DNA from: a bacterium
GTDB lineage: Bacteria; CSSED10-310; JAFGSJ01
Direction of reading: 5' to 3'
Assembly (NCBI GenBank): GCA_016934675.1
Contig: JAFGSJ010000152.1
Span: forward strand, 29,199-93,198
Length of the DNA stretch: 64,000 nt
This document shows, in pieces, positions 45,399-53,691 of the stretch; the stretch's first letter is position 1; every line of letters starts with the position of its first letter. The translations under genes and the position numbers were made by a program. The notes under the pieces were generated by a model. That model worked only from the letters and a program-made list of their open reading frames with translations, searched no databases and was not told where the DNA came from.

Positions 45399-46052
45399 TT
45401 ATGAGTTTCTGGCCACGTTCTGGATGATGGCCTTGTCCTGGTCCTTCTCGAAAAATGGCAGAACATCGCGCTCGAGGTCGAGCCCGGCAGAAAGAGCGGG
45501 TCGGAGGCAATCGGCGAAAACCTTCGACCAATTCGTGAGACGGTCACGTTTCGCACGTATCCTGTTCATTTCTTTCTGCAACTCGACCACGGGTAGACAT
45601 TCGAATTTTTCCCTGGCTGCGTTCCTTTCAGCCCGGTAAGTTTCAACGAAAACCGGATCATTGACTTCAAGATTCAAAACGTGAAACAAGTGAAAATATT
45701 CACGGACAACTTTCCGAAACTCTTGCCGGTATTGTTCGAGTAAAGTATTGACCCGACTATTTAACTCAAAAAGTTGGTCGGTGATCTCCTGGGACTTCAG
45801 CTCCTGACCTTCATGCGTCAAGCGTTGAAATTCCTTGTGAAGGTGACTGAGCCTGTGAAAGATCGCGGCCCGCTTCGTAATCTTGGCCTCGACTGGCTTC
45901 AAATCGCTCGACTCTGACAGCTTGACCAGGCTCTTGTTGATCTCGACCACCTGCATATACAAGTCGCTGATTTCAGTTTTGACCTCGCCAAGCTGCTCAT
46001 CATACGACTTCTGTTTTGGTTGTTTCTCTTCAGTTTTGGCAATTCCGAACAT
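45399..46052 (-). CDS. Coiled-coil protein of unknown function
   Basis: 217 residues, strongly helical, with Lys/Glu/Gln-rich stretches (GEVKTEISDLYMQVVEINKSL) and no TM segment. GGAAGGAGA precedes the ATG. It overlaps the 77-residue gene upstream by 23 bp and lies 29 bp before the protease-like gene. Its position next to packaging-type genes suggests a structural or scaffold role, but I recognise no family. Confidence 0.65.
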   Translation of the reverse strand: MFGIAKTEEKQPKQKSYDEQLGEVKTEISDLYMQVVEINKSLVKLSESSDLKPVEAKITKRAAIFHRLSHLHKEFQRLTHEGQELKSQEITDQLFELNSRVNTLLEQYRQEFRKVVREYFHLFHVLNLEVNDPVFVETYRAERNAAREKFECLPVVELQKEMNRIRAKRDRLTNWSKVFADCLRPALSAGLDLERDVLPFFEKDQDKAIIQNVARNS

Positions 46053-46263
46053 AACGTTCTCCTTCCTGCCTGATTGCGGCTAGTTGTTCTGGGTAAAACG
46101 GTTTAATGCTTTCGTGATACTCTTTCAGGGCGGCTACCAGGTCACCATGACCGTTCTGTGATAGGAAAAGAAGCTCGTCCTTAATCACGGTTTCGAGCTC
46201 CTCTCCCGCCCTGACTCGTTGCGATACGCTGTTTGAAACCTGTTTCATAATCGCTTTTAACAT
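46030..46263 (-). CDS. Small helical protein nested between operon genes
   Basis: 77 residues starting MLKAIMKQVSNSVSQRV. The ORF track shows a much longer frame (to 46575), but only ATG 46263 has a ribosome site (AGGAGG nine nt upstream). Its first 83 bp overlap the end of the terminase-like gene in another frame and its end overlaps the coiled-coil gene, a typical compact phage arrangement. Function unknown. Confidence 0.6.
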   Translation of the reverse strand: MLKAIMKQVSNSVSQRVRAGEELETVIKDELLFLSQNGHGDLVAALKEYHESIKPFYPEQLAAIRQEGERYVRNCQN

Positions 46264-46909
46264 CCTCTCTAACCTCCTGTGGTAGAAATTCATCATGATC
46301 GGCCCAATTAAAAAGCATCCCTCGGACCTCGTTGTATATGATTTGCCGGATCTCCTGCAGGGTCTTTCCGACCAGAATCGGAGCAAGTCGGTTTTCAAGT
46401 GCTTCAAGACCAGTCTTGACCGCTTGTGCCTGGATGACGGCTTTTTGAATGACCTCGGCTTTCTCGAACAAGAGCCCCTTGATGGTCTCGACCTCGATCC
46501 GGATTTTTTCAGCCCGCCATTTTTCGTACTGTTGCCGGTAATGCCTGATTGTCTCGTCCGAAGCATCGGCCGCATTATCTTGAATATTCTCGATCCACCA
46601 TTCCAGCATTGCTTTCAGATCGAACCAACCATATTTGACCTTTGGGCATCCAGCGGCGTTCCAGTTCGAGATTGTCCTGGGATCCACATTAAAAAATTCG
46701 GCTGCTTTTTTCGTGCTGACCAGGAATGATGAGAGCTTGCCTTGTGGTGCTGACTGTGCCTCTATCTGCTCTATCATGGTCCTAATCTGCTTGGCTTCGG
46801 CGACTCCGGCCTTTCCTTCGGCTACCTTCGCGGCCAAGTCTTTCAAGAGTTTCTGCTCTGCTAGTCGACCAAGCTCCAGGAGCTCTTTATTCGTCTGTTT
46901 TTTCGTCAT
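46181..46909 (-). CDS. Terminase small subunit-like protein (Nu1-type HTH)
   Basis: 242 residues. A central helix-turn-helix (FLVSTKKAAEFFNVDPRTISNWNAAGCPKV) with the following GWFDLKAMLEWW resembles the DNA-binding domain of lambda Nu1-type small terminases; coiled regions flank it. Small terminases choose the DNA to be packaged, and satellites use their own to divert helper capsids. The start overlaps the PAPS-reductase-like stop as ATGA. A plain HTH regulator remains possible because no large terminase is present. Confidence 0.65.
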   Translation of the reverse strand: MTKKQTNKELLELGRLAEQKLLKDLAAKVAEGKAGVAEAKQIRTMIEQIEAQSAPQGKLSSFLVSTKKAAEFFNVDPRTISNWNAAGCPKVKYGWFDLKAMLEWWIENIQDNAADASDETIRHYRQQYEKWRAEKIRIEVETIKGLLFEKAEVIQKAVIQAQAVKTGLEALENRLAPILVGKTLQEIRQIIYNEVRGMLFNWADHDEFLPQEVREDVKSDYETGFKQRIATSQGGRGARNRD

Positions 46910-47787
46910 TTATCATACCCCCTTAATGGCCTCATTCTGAGAAAATCGAATATCCACGGATGGGCATCTGCCAAAGCAGAAATGCCCCCTAAAGATTTCA
47001 CTGCTTCCCGGACCGGGTCGAGTGGTTTGTCATACTTAATTGAAAGGATGATCTCACCTGCTCCATTGTCCACTATGAAGCGTCTCCACTGTTCCGGTAA
47101 CTCGTGCCGTAATATTCGAAAACCGGAATTGGTAAACTGCCCCCCGCCTCCACAATACAGGCATCCAATAGTGATGGCCCCGCGTGCCTTCGCCGGGTGT
47201 TGCTGGAGCTTGTTCTGCTTGATATAACGGCGAATCATCATATCAGTCCAGCCTAAAAGCGGGTTGCAGACAGTCAACTTGTCTGCCTTGATGTAGCATA
47301 TCGACCCGTCTTTCAGCTCCCGCATACCACGAAGGGCGTCGTCCTGGTTCCCACGTTGTCCGGTAAATTGCAGGGTGCATCCAAGTTGCTTTGTCAGTTT
47401 TCTGGCAGGTAGTATCTTCATGTTCCGACAGCATCCGGTAACGTTCAACCTGTATCCAAAGTCCCGGTCCCGGTGTTTCTGCATCCACATGACAGCGGCC
47501 AGTTTCCCGAGCATCGGCCAGCCCTGGGCCTGCCATTGCTCGAGGTACGACCTGGTAGGTTTGGCCACGTGCAGACTGGCCCCGTATCGTTTGCATACCT
47601 TCCGAATGAAAGGCAGTGTTTCCGGGTGTTCCATTCCAGAATCGGCATAGATGACGACCGGCCGGTGATCCGTTCGCTTAAAAATTACATCCATCAGCAC
47701 GATCGAGTCAGATCCGCCCGAAAACGCAAGGGCGGCGTTCGGATGTTCCTGCATTGCATGATTGATGATGTCGAGTGTCGTTTTCAT
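46906..47787 (-). CDS. PAPS reductase-like PP-loop protein (IbrA-like)
   Basis: 293 residues. The ATP-PPase PP-loop is ALAFSGGSDSIVLMD (residues about 19-33), followed by VVIYADSGMEHPETLPF, and a late cysteine group (TVC, GCLYC) and CC in VTGCCRNMK. This is the adenine-nucleotide alpha hydrolase fold of PAPS reductases and of phage-borne relatives such as IbrA. It partners the ParB-like gene upstream through an ATGA overlap, as in IbrA/IbrB pairs. A sulfur-assimilation role is unlikely in this setting; regulation or DNA modification is possible. Confidence 0.8.
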   Translation of the reverse strand: MKTTLDIINHAMQEHPNAALAFSGGSDSIVLMDVIFKRTDHRPVVIYADSGMEHPETLPFIRKVCKRYGASLHVAKPTRSYLEQWQAQGWPMLGKLAAVMWMQKHRDRDFGYRLNVTGCCRNMKILPARKLTKQLGCTLQFTGQRGNQDDALRGMRELKDGSICYIKADKLTVCNPLLGWTDMMIRRYIKQNKLQQHPAKARGAITIGCLYCGGGGQFTNSGFRILRHELPEQWRRFIVDNGAGEIILSIKYDKPLDPVREAVKSLGGISALADAHPWIFDFLRMRPLRGYDK

Positions 47788-48482
47788 AGGTTGTTTTCTG
47801 TCAGTGCTTCCAGCGGTGAATGTTCGCCTGCCAGGGCATAGCGTTTCAGTTCGGCTACCAGATCGCTTGTATTCGGATCGGCCAGGAGCAGAAAACCTGT
47901 CCCTTTACCCTTTTGGATAACCAGGGCCAGGGCATGATTGAGCCGTTCCGGTTCTTTTTCAGCGACAGTCTTAATTTTGGCGGTTAGCGACTCGATCAGC
48001 TCCTTGGCAGTGTCCCGGGTGTCTTTGTATTCGGGTTCCGTTTCGAGGGCCTTTCGGATCTCCTCGATCTCGTTCCTTTGCACCATTTTTTTCAGGAGCT
48101 TGTCATCATATCCCGTCAGATCGATGTCGATGTCGGGCGTTTCGAGGAGTTTCTGGAGCAGGCCCTTGTCAATCTCAGACAGTTCGCTTAAACGATTATC
48201 AGCAACCAGGTCCTCTGTCTCTTCGGCCTCGGTTTTGTAGTCCTGATAGTCGACCGGGACCTTCTTCACCCTTAAAAGTTTGGCGGCCTCATACGCTCCA
48301 TGACCACGGACTATCATCCCGGACCTAGTCGATACGGTGATCGGCCTGCGCCATCCCTGGGCCTCAATAATCCGGGCATAGAGTTTGATCTGTTTTTCCG
48401 GGTGCTTGTTCGGATTCTTCGGGTTCGGTTTGAGCTTCGAGAGCAGAACTAGTTCGGTGTAACTGCATTTTATGTCAATCAT
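47784..48482 (-). CDS. ParB/IbrB-like nuclease-fold protein
   Basis: 232 residues. The N-terminal ParB-like domain reads LSKLKPNPKNPNKHPEKQ, then GWRRPITVSTRSGMIVRGHGAYEAAKLL, the GxxR/GH(R/G) core of the fold. A helical C-terminus follows. Paired with a PAPS-reductase-like gene this matches IbrB. The AGGAGG ribosome site sits within the preceding 57-codon gene. Confidence 0.8.
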   Translation of the reverse strand: MIDIKCSYTELVLLSKLKPNPKNPNKHPEKQIKLYARIIEAQGWRRPITVSTRSGMIVRGHGAYEAAKLLRVKKVPVDYQDYKTEAEETEDLVADNRLSELSEIDKGLLQKLLETPDIDIDLTGYDDKLLKKMVQRNEIEEIRKALETEPEYKDTRDTAKELIESLTAKIKTVAEKEPERLNHALALVIQKGKGTGFLLLADPNTSDLVAELKRYALAGEHSPLEALTENNL

Positions 48483-48648
48483 TGATCATCCTCCTAACTC
48501 GGAAGTCGGAAGGGGTTTTGAAAATTTCATAAGCGGCGAATGTACGAGCTTGGCCGACCCTGGTAATCTTTTCTATTCCCAGGACCCGTAGACCCGCACA
48601 AGATAAGGCTTTAGCGTTCATTGCGTGTGTCGGTATCAAGTTGTTCAT
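48475..48648 (-). CDS. 57-residue small protein, overlapping the IbrB-like start
   Basis: Too short for the ORF track. It begins MNNLIPTHAMNAKALS and ends FRVRRMIND; AGGAGGGG lies about seven nt before the ATG. Its stop lies eight bases into the IbrB-like gene. No family recognised; basic and possibly DNA-binding. Confidence 0.55.
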   Translation of the reverse strand: MNNLIPTHAMNAKALSCAGLRVLGIEKITRVGQARTFAAYEIFKTPSDFRVRRMIND

Positions 48649-48779
48649 GCTGCTTTCCCCTCCTGCCTTTTCGCTCGACGCTCCTGATGCTTCTTTCGTT
48701 TTCGAAGTGCCCTGCTACGTTCCTCGATGTGTCGAGGCTTTGGCTTTCGGATTTTCTCGACTTGATACGATTGAGTCAT
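48645..48779 (-). CDS. 44-residue, extremely basic small protein
   Basis: Too short for the ORF track. It starts MTQSYQVEKIRKPK and contains RALRKRKKHQERRAKRQE; nearly half of all residues are Arg or Lys. AAGGAG precedes the ATG. Its start overlaps the stop of the upstream gene and its stop overlaps the start of the next, both as ATGA. It may bind nucleic acid. Confidence 0.55.
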   Translation of the reverse strand: MTQSYQVEKIRKPKPRHIEERSRALRKRKKHQERRAKRQEGKAA

Positions 48780-48994
48780 GCTGCATGCTCCTTGCCCCGA
48801 CAGAGTACTGCATACTCACACTGGACATCCTTGACACAATCAAGGGCCAGCTTCAGCCCTTCGACTAACTTGCTCCCTGGGTAATCCCTGGACAGTCGTA
48901 GGTATGCGGCCCCAAGATCAGAGGAGGCATTGTGAAGCAAACCTGCAACCTCCGACATATAGGCTTGTTCGTGATTGATTTTTGTTCTCTTCAT
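48776..48994 (-). CDS. 72-residue helical protein of the element
   Basis: Begins MKRTKINHEQAYMSEVAGLL and ends with CRGKEHAA. AAAGGG precedes the ATG. It is the first of a run of four genes joined by overlapping stop/start codons, just downstream of the repeat-rich region beside the primase gene. No family recognised. Confidence 0.55.
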   Translation of the reverse strand: MKRTKINHEQAYMSEVAGLLHNASSDLGAAYLRLSRDYPGSKLVEGLKLALDCVKDVQCEYAVLCRGKEHAA

Positions 48995-49011
48995 TTTTTT
49001 ACCCTTTCATT

Positions 49012-49140
49012 TTTCAGGTCAGGATTTCAGGATTTCAATATCACCCCCTAAGGGGGGGTGAAATTCTGAAATCCTAAAAACACATCCTGACCATTTCAGG
49101 ATTTCAGACCAGTTTGAAATGCTTGAAATTCTGAAATTCT
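49012..49140. repeat. Iteron-like and palindromic repeats, candidate replication origin
   Basis: At least three copies of GGATTTCA in direct orientation and several GAAATTC/TGAAATCC copies in inverse orientation lie in 130 bp. A large imperfect hairpin (arms about 25 bp, centre CACCCCCTAAGGGGGGGTG) is at 49021-49075. It directly follows the 3' end of the primase-helicase gene. Origins with iterons next to their own primase are common in satellites; a terminator or operator function is an alternative. Confidence 0.55.
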
Positions 49141-51163
49141 AGATTTTCTCATACCTCTTAGCCCCTTTGTTTCCAACGGTTTCACGGATTTTCCTTGAAC
49201 TGACTAGCTCTGAAATGCATTGCCTGATTTTATGAACGGAAGCTCCGGGAATCGTTTCCCGAACTCCATTAACTAATTCGCAGTTTTTCACACCCGGTGA
49301 AATGCTTAGGAATTCAATAATTTCGTTTTCGATTTCTTCTTTTGTATTTACTGATTGTGCAGTATATCCAAAAAAACGAGCAGATAATAAATCTTTTGTT
49401 TCGGGTTTGTGTTCATATGTGAACCGAGCAGAAAAGGGCTTCACGTCAACACCACGTGTCTTTGTGGATTTCACCGTGATTATGTCCTCATCGCGCTCGA
49501 CCAAAAGAGCTAGGTCAAGAGCGGCCTCGATTGAGCCATGACCACGAAGCTTGTCACCTGACCGTGCCTTGATCGGTTGCATCTTGCGTTGATGGTGAAT
49601 TAAAATGATCGAAGTCCCGGTTGTCTCGATGACCTGCCGAAAATTGGATAGGACCTTGCCCATATCAGCGCTATTCTCTTCGGTATCGCCCGTAACATTG
49701 CCCAGGTTATCGATGACAACGAGTCCAGCCTTATGATGCTTGATCGTCTCGATCAGCAAGGCGATTGAATCGGCGCGATCGGCATTTAACCAAGGTTGTG
49801 GCATACTGTAGATGAATAACGGTGCGTCAGTGGGGATGTTGTAGGCTTTACCTATGGCTGAAAAACGGTCCAGTATGCGGCGTTGTCCATTGTCGAAATC
49901 GAACCAGACAATCGGCGTTTTCACAGTTTTATAACCAGGAGTTGATACATTAAAAAAAACCTCACCTGGAAGTCCTGCAAGCCATTCAGTACCGATCAGG
50001 ATATTCCCAACCATATCTTGGATGAGGAAGGTTTTTAAGTCACCTGGGCCGCCATAAATGATTATCAGAGCCCCTCGTTCAAGTATTCCATAAACTAAGT
50101 ATTCAATCGGCGGACGGTCCTGATATGCATCGGCCATAGAAAGAGGCTTCCAGGGAAGTAACGACTCTTGAATGATGCGCTCGAGGCTTGCCTTAGTCCC
50201 CCCCAATTCGATGAAAAAATCTGAAATGTCTTTCCCGTGATTATCTGGAACAGCCTGATTATTGAGTTTCGGGACGTGCCTATACCATTCGACGACCTTG
50301 ACCCCGATCTTTCGGAGCGATTCCGCTGCTTTCAATCCCGGCTTATCAAAATCAGGGAAATAATAGAGATTGTATTTACTCTTCAGGTCCGCTAATTGGT
50401 CCAAAATCGGTTTGGTAATTGATGCACCCGGAATGGCAACGACATTTGAAAAACCCTCGTCAATCATCTTCCAAGTGTCTGGCTCACCTTCGGTAATAAT
50501 CAATCGTTCCTCACCATTTGGAGCACCATACAATCCGACCGAAACACCATGGTCCCAAAGGCTTTTTCTGGAAGGATTGAAACCGTGTGCATGAGCGCGA
50601 AAATAACCATCATGATGGGGATAGATGATATACTCAGAATCAGCGCGGAGTCCTAATTTCTCGACTGTAGCCCTGGAGATACCCTTTGACTGCAAGTAAG
50701 CGGCTGCACTGGTAACCTCCCAAGCAGATTTTGCTCGATCGTACCGATCTTTTAGCGTCTGACCGATTTTCCGCTCACTGACACGACGCTGAATATTGAT
50801 CCCAACCGCTTCGGCGGCGATTTTTAGGACATCGGCGAACTGAGTCCGAATATTGAGACCATGCAGTTTTGCAATGAATGAAAGGGCGTCACCGGACCAG
50901 CCACACGCGAAACACTTCGCACCACCATCTTCAAAGAATACGAAACTGGCATGTTGATCATCATGAAGAGGACAATGAGAGGACCAGCCTTTTCCCGCCC
51001 TTTTGATGTCCTGGCAAAACTGGGAAAAAAAGCGAACCGGGTCGGAGGCGATTATAGCTTTAATTTTCTGGGCAGGTATGCTATGATTCAGATTATCTTG
51101 TGTGCTGGGAGTTCCCTCTGCTTGGCGGCCCTGGGAGCTCTTGGCCTTAATCTCAGTATCCAT
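49139..51163 (-). CDS. Primase-helicase (CHC2 zinc finger, Toprim, RecA-like ATPase)
   Basis: 674 residues. An N-terminal CHC2-type zinc finger (CPLHDDQHASFVFFEDGGAK then CFACG), a Toprim domain with ITEGEPDTWKMIDEG, and a RepA/RecA-like ATPase with Walker A YGGPGDLKTF and Walker B LVVIDNLGN are followed by a winged-helix-like C-terminus. Such proteins start and unwind replication of phage satellites and plasmids. ATG 51163 with AGG upstream is preferred to the GTG at 51172. It would let the element replicate after excision, using the neighbouring repeats as origin. Confidence 0.88.
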   Translation of the reverse strand: MDTEIKAKSSQGRQAEGTPSTQDNLNHSIPAQKIKAIIASDPVRFFSQFCQDIKRAGKGWSSHCPLHDDQHASFVFFEDGGAKCFACGWSGDALSFIAKLHGLNIRTQFADVLKIAAEAVGINIQRRVSERKIGQTLKDRYDRAKSAWEVTSAAAYLQSKGISRATVEKLGLRADSEYIIYPHHDGYFRAHAHGFNPSRKSLWDHGVSVGLYGAPNGEERLIITEGEPDTWKMIDEGFSNVVAIPGASITKPILDQLADLKSKYNLYYFPDFDKPGLKAAESLRKIGVKVVEWYRHVPKLNNQAVPDNHGKDISDFFIELGGTKASLERIIQESLLPWKPLSMADAYQDRPPIEYLVYGILERGALIIIYGGPGDLKTFLIQDMVGNILIGTEWLAGLPGEVFFNVSTPGYKTVKTPIVWFDFDNGQRRILDRFSAIGKAYNIPTDAPLFIYSMPQPWLNADRADSIALLIETIKHHKAGLVVIDNLGNVTGDTEENSADMGKVLSNFRQVIETTGTSIILIHHQRKMQPIKARSGDKLRGHGSIEAALDLALLVERDEDIITVKSTKTRGVDVKPFSARFTYEHKPETKDLLSARFFGYTAQSVNTKEEIENEIIEFLSISPGVKNCELVNGVRETIPGASVHKIRQCISELVSSRKIRETVGNKGAKRYEKI

Positions 51164-51183
51164 CGGGTTCACCTAAACAAATA

Positions 51184-51231
51184 AACTGAGTCCGACCGCG
51201 CGGACCGGCGGGGACGCGACCGAACTCAGTT
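51184..51231. terminator. Hairpin between XRE regulator and primase genes
   Basis: AACTGAGT and ACTCAGTT form an 8-bp outer stem around a GC-rich inner structure. T-rich sequence follows on both strands, so it can act as a terminator after the regulator gene and reduce read-through into the primase gene. Confidence 0.6.
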
Positions 51232-51279
51232 AAAATTTTTCGTAAGTATAAGTTCATCTTGCCAGCCCTTTTCTCAATA

Positions 51280-51546
51280 TTATGCTCTGATACGAGTAAG
51301 CTGATTATCCGAAAATTTCGGTAGTCTGATCTCGGAGAACGGGTCCTGATCGGACCAAAGAAATTCGACATCCACATCTAAATATTTTGAAAGCCCAATC
51401 ATTACTTTTCTTGGGACATCAAGCTTTCCTTCAACCATCGACACAAGTGATGTGTAAGGTATCCCGAGCTTACGGGCGATGTCAGTTAAATAAATGCCCC
51501 GACGTTTCAGAATGGGGTCCACTTTAGATTTGATTTTTCTTTTCAT
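51280..51546 (-). CDS. XRE-family helix-turn-helix regulator
   Basis: 88 residues. The HTH is IYLTDIARKLGIPYTSLVSMVEGKLDVPRKVMIGLSKYL, a cro/CI-type fold. GGAGG lies seven nt before the ATG and a strong promoter (51571-51599) drives it. Upstream lie two long imperfect direct repeats that could be its operators. It is the likely master regulator of the element's replication gene. Confidence 0.85.
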   Translation of the reverse strand: MKRKIKSKVDPILKRRGIYLTDIARKLGIPYTSLVSMVEGKLDVPRKVMIGLSKYLDVDVEFLWSDQDPFSEIRLPKFSDNQLTRIRA

Positions 51547-51570
51547 CGCAACACCTCCGTTCTGATTATA

Positions 51571-51599
51571 TTATTACACTCCCGTTGGGAAAAAGTCAA
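51571..51599 (-). promoter_or_regulatory. Promoter of the XRE regulator
   Basis: On the minus strand TTGACT, a 17-bp spacer and TAATAA, about 25 bp before the XRE start codon. Confidence 0.7.
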
Positions 51600-51638
51600 T
51601 AGTCCGTAACGTGATTTATGCCTTGTAATAGCCATTAT

Positions 51639-51722
51639 GTGACGGGTCGTTGTCCTTTTTATACATCGACGCGTAACATTTGTGACGGCTCGTTGTCTAT
51701 TTGATAGGTGGACGCGTAACAT
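51639..51722. repeat. Two imperfect 41-42 bp direct repeats upstream of the XRE gene
   Basis: Each copy begins TGTGACGG.TCGTTGTC and ends GACGCGTAACAT, with a variable middle. They lie between the XRE promoter and the upstream zinc-finger gene, whose last codons they overlap. Likely regulator binding sites or a cis replication/partition element. Confidence 0.65.
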
Positions 51723-52578
51723 CAACACTCCTCATTTTCGAGTTGTATTTGATCCTACAAGCCGCACTACAACTTGATTGAGGGCTCCGAGAGGGATAGA
51801 CAGGAAGCCCACATTCCCGACATAAGAAAATATTTTTCCATTTTTCTTCAGAAAAAAGTAAAAAACGCCTAAAACTATCAAAGGTGAGCTCTCGAAAATT
51901 CCGGGAAACACCATAGAAAACCGACCAGTTTTTCGGTGACATCTCAGTTTCACGGCCATGCATTCCACTGACCAGTGAAATACCGTCATGACCTATTTTC
52001 TTGTTTTCCAGGGCATAGCGTAGTCGTCGGGCAACGAAATTCCGCTTCTTTTGTGGCGTGTCGATGTCGATATGCCCGAATAGATCATTCTGCTTGCCTT
52101 CAAGAATATCGATCAGGGCGCCGATCACCTGCGCGGTTCCGAAAGGACCCTTTTCTTGGTCTGTTCCCCATGACTGATAGAATTCATTCAGAGGATTCAT
52201 AACTTCGTGTTCAATTCGCCTGATCCATGTATCATTTGACTCACCCTCTTTTCTGACCAGACCGGCACACATACGCGTTATTTCCCCCTGGACCAGGACA
52301 AGTTCCTCTTTCGATTGCGGGAAAAGTGCCTTGTTTCTCATTAACATTGATCGAGTGAGGGCTGTTGACGTGTAGAAAAGTTCGGCCTCATATTTGATTC
52401 CTGAAAGAAGTGATTTGAGCCATTCAGAGGGCGGGTTATCTGGTTTAATATGGATGACTTCATGAAAGATGCACCGCGACCAGACGTTTTTTCTGCGTAG
52501 TTTTGCCATTTGCCGATCCTTTCGAGAAAGGGTCATAAGTGCGGACCCGGAATTGAAAATCATGGTTTGTTTTGCCAT
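51697..52578 (-). CDS. Protein with C-terminal CGNR-like zinc finger
   Basis: 293 residues, mostly helical. The C-terminus holds FLCRECGLPVYPSRSP then SCSAACR, a four-Cys arrangement like the CGNR/treble-clef zinc finger of bacterial regulators. The N-terminal two thirds match nothing I know. The end overlaps the second 42-bp repeat. It may be a DNA-binding regulator, but no typical HTH is visible. Confidence 0.65.
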   Translation of the reverse strand: MAKQTMIFNSGSALMTLSRKDRQMAKLRRKNVWSRCIFHEVIHIKPDNPPSEWLKSLLSGIKYEAELFYTSTALTRSMLMRNKALFPQSKEELVLVQGEITRMCAGLVRKEGESNDTWIRRIEHEVMNPLNEFYQSWGTDQEKGPFGTAQVIGALIDILEGKQNDLFGHIDIDTPQKKRNFVARRLRYALENKKIGHDGISLVSGMHGRETEMSPKNWSVFYGVSRNFRELTFDSFRRFLLFSEEKWKNIFLCRECGLPVYPSRSPQSSCSAACRIKYNSKMRSVDVTRPPIK

Positions 52579-52670
52579 GATACCACGTCACGCGTCCAAG
52601 GTAAAGAAAGAGCCCCCGCCCGGCCTGGGCGGTTTGCTGGGCGGGGACTCGGGTGTTACGCTTCTATCAT

Positions 52671-53345
52671 TCAATCCCTCTTGTTTGAGTGGTTCAACTG
52701 TACTGCAGTTGTCCCGACAATGTATTTTCCGGGTGGCACAATGACGTCTGGATGCTGGATTCCATCCACGGCGGTGTGGATCAGTTTCGTTGGTTCTTTC
52801 ACCCAAAATTGACCACGGTGATACAGTTGCGGTAACTCAAAGTTGTGATGACCTGCACCCATACGCTCATGTGCAAAATCTTCATCTGGGTAGGCATTCG
52901 CGCCGGCAGGTTTAAGCAAAAAATCGCCCTGCTGGATGACTCCTTTATCGGCCCCGATACCTAACTTTCGAAGTCGTTTCAGGACGCTTTTCGGCGTGCA
53001 TTCAAGCCAACCCTTGGTTGCGGGTGCTCGGTGAATGTAAATGTGTCCAGAATCGCCCTCGAACACGGCAAAAACGAATTTTTGAGAGCCAGAACATTTA
53101 GGGTTTTTCCAATTTTTTACTTGGACCTCACCCCGGATCAGACTAACATTGCCCTCGGTCGTGTCGCTGATTTCCGTTGTTTCAACCGAAGCCTTTTTTT
53201 CGTAGCCTCGTGATTCAAAACGTGTAACCGTTATCTGACCGGTTTCCTGGTCCACATTTATCCGGGGCAACCAATCGCCCGGACCATTCCAGTTTCCCCC
53301 CGGCGAAACGACTTCGGTTTGATATTTCACTGACAGGTTTTTCAT
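52671..53345 (-). CDS. Hypothetical protein with His-rich motif
   Basis: About 224 residues. The N-terminal half is beta-rich (RINVDQETGQITVTRF); the C-terminal half carries FAHERMGAGHHNFELPQLY and a closing GKYIVGTTAVQLNH. ATG 53345 with GAGG nine nt upstream is preferred to the track start, which lies inside the neighbouring gene. It follows the 88-residue gene by four bases, so the two are probably coexpressed. No family recognised. Confidence 0.65.
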   Translation of the reverse strand: MKNLSVKYQTEVVSPGGNWNGPGDWLPRINVDQETGQITVTRFESRGYEKKASVETTEISDTTEGNVSLIRGEVQVKNWKNPKCSGSQKFVFAVFEGDSGHIYIHRAPATKGWLECTPKSVLKRLRKLGIGADKGVIQQGDFLLKPAGANAYPDEDFAHERMGAGHHNFELPQLYHRGQFWVKEPTKLIHTAVDGIQHPDVIVPPGKYIVGTTAVQLNHSNKRD

Positions 53346-53349
53346 GACA

Positions 53350-53616
53350 TTATGCCTCGTCGTTTTCCCGATCCCAATCTTGATATTCAAGATCAGCAAT
53401 CCGCTCCGAGCATGGCTTGATTATGACTTTGATAGGTCCGTTTTTGGCCCGATCCCGGACATTCCAGATGATAAACTGCTCGAAAAAGGCTTCTGTTCCT
53501 ACAGAATATGGCGGGCAATACATGACGGTCGTGCTCTTTCTGATCCCATAGCGGTACCATTCGAGCAGGATTGAGGGGATAGACTTGAAAAAACGCGGGA
53601 TAGTGTGTATAAACAT
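53350..53616 (-). CDS. Small hypothetical protein
   Basis: 88 residues starting MFIHTIPRFFKSIPS with a strong AAGGAG ribosome site 7-8 nt upstream. Acidic C-terminus (DWDRENDEA). It is immediately upstream of the 224-residue gene. No domain recognised. Confidence 0.62.
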   Translation of the reverse strand: MFIHTIPRFFKSIPSILLEWYRYGIRKSTTVMYCPPYSVGTEAFFEQFIIWNVRDRAKNGPIKVIIKPCSERIADLEYQDWDRENDEA

Positions 53617-53642
53617 GATAGACTCCTTTGAATAGGGGTTTT

Positions 53643-53676
53643 GGGGATAACGGTGCTTGGCGGTGCGGTTATCCCC
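53643..53676. terminator. Inverted repeat downstream of the excisionase gene
   Basis: GGGGATAAC and GTTATCCCC form a perfect 9-bp stem with a 16-nt loop. On the plus strand it is followed by GTTTTATT; on the minus strand, where the genes lie, there is no T-run, so its role (terminator, attenuator or operator) is open. Confidence 0.5.
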
Positions 53677-53691
53677 GTTTTATTGTACGCC

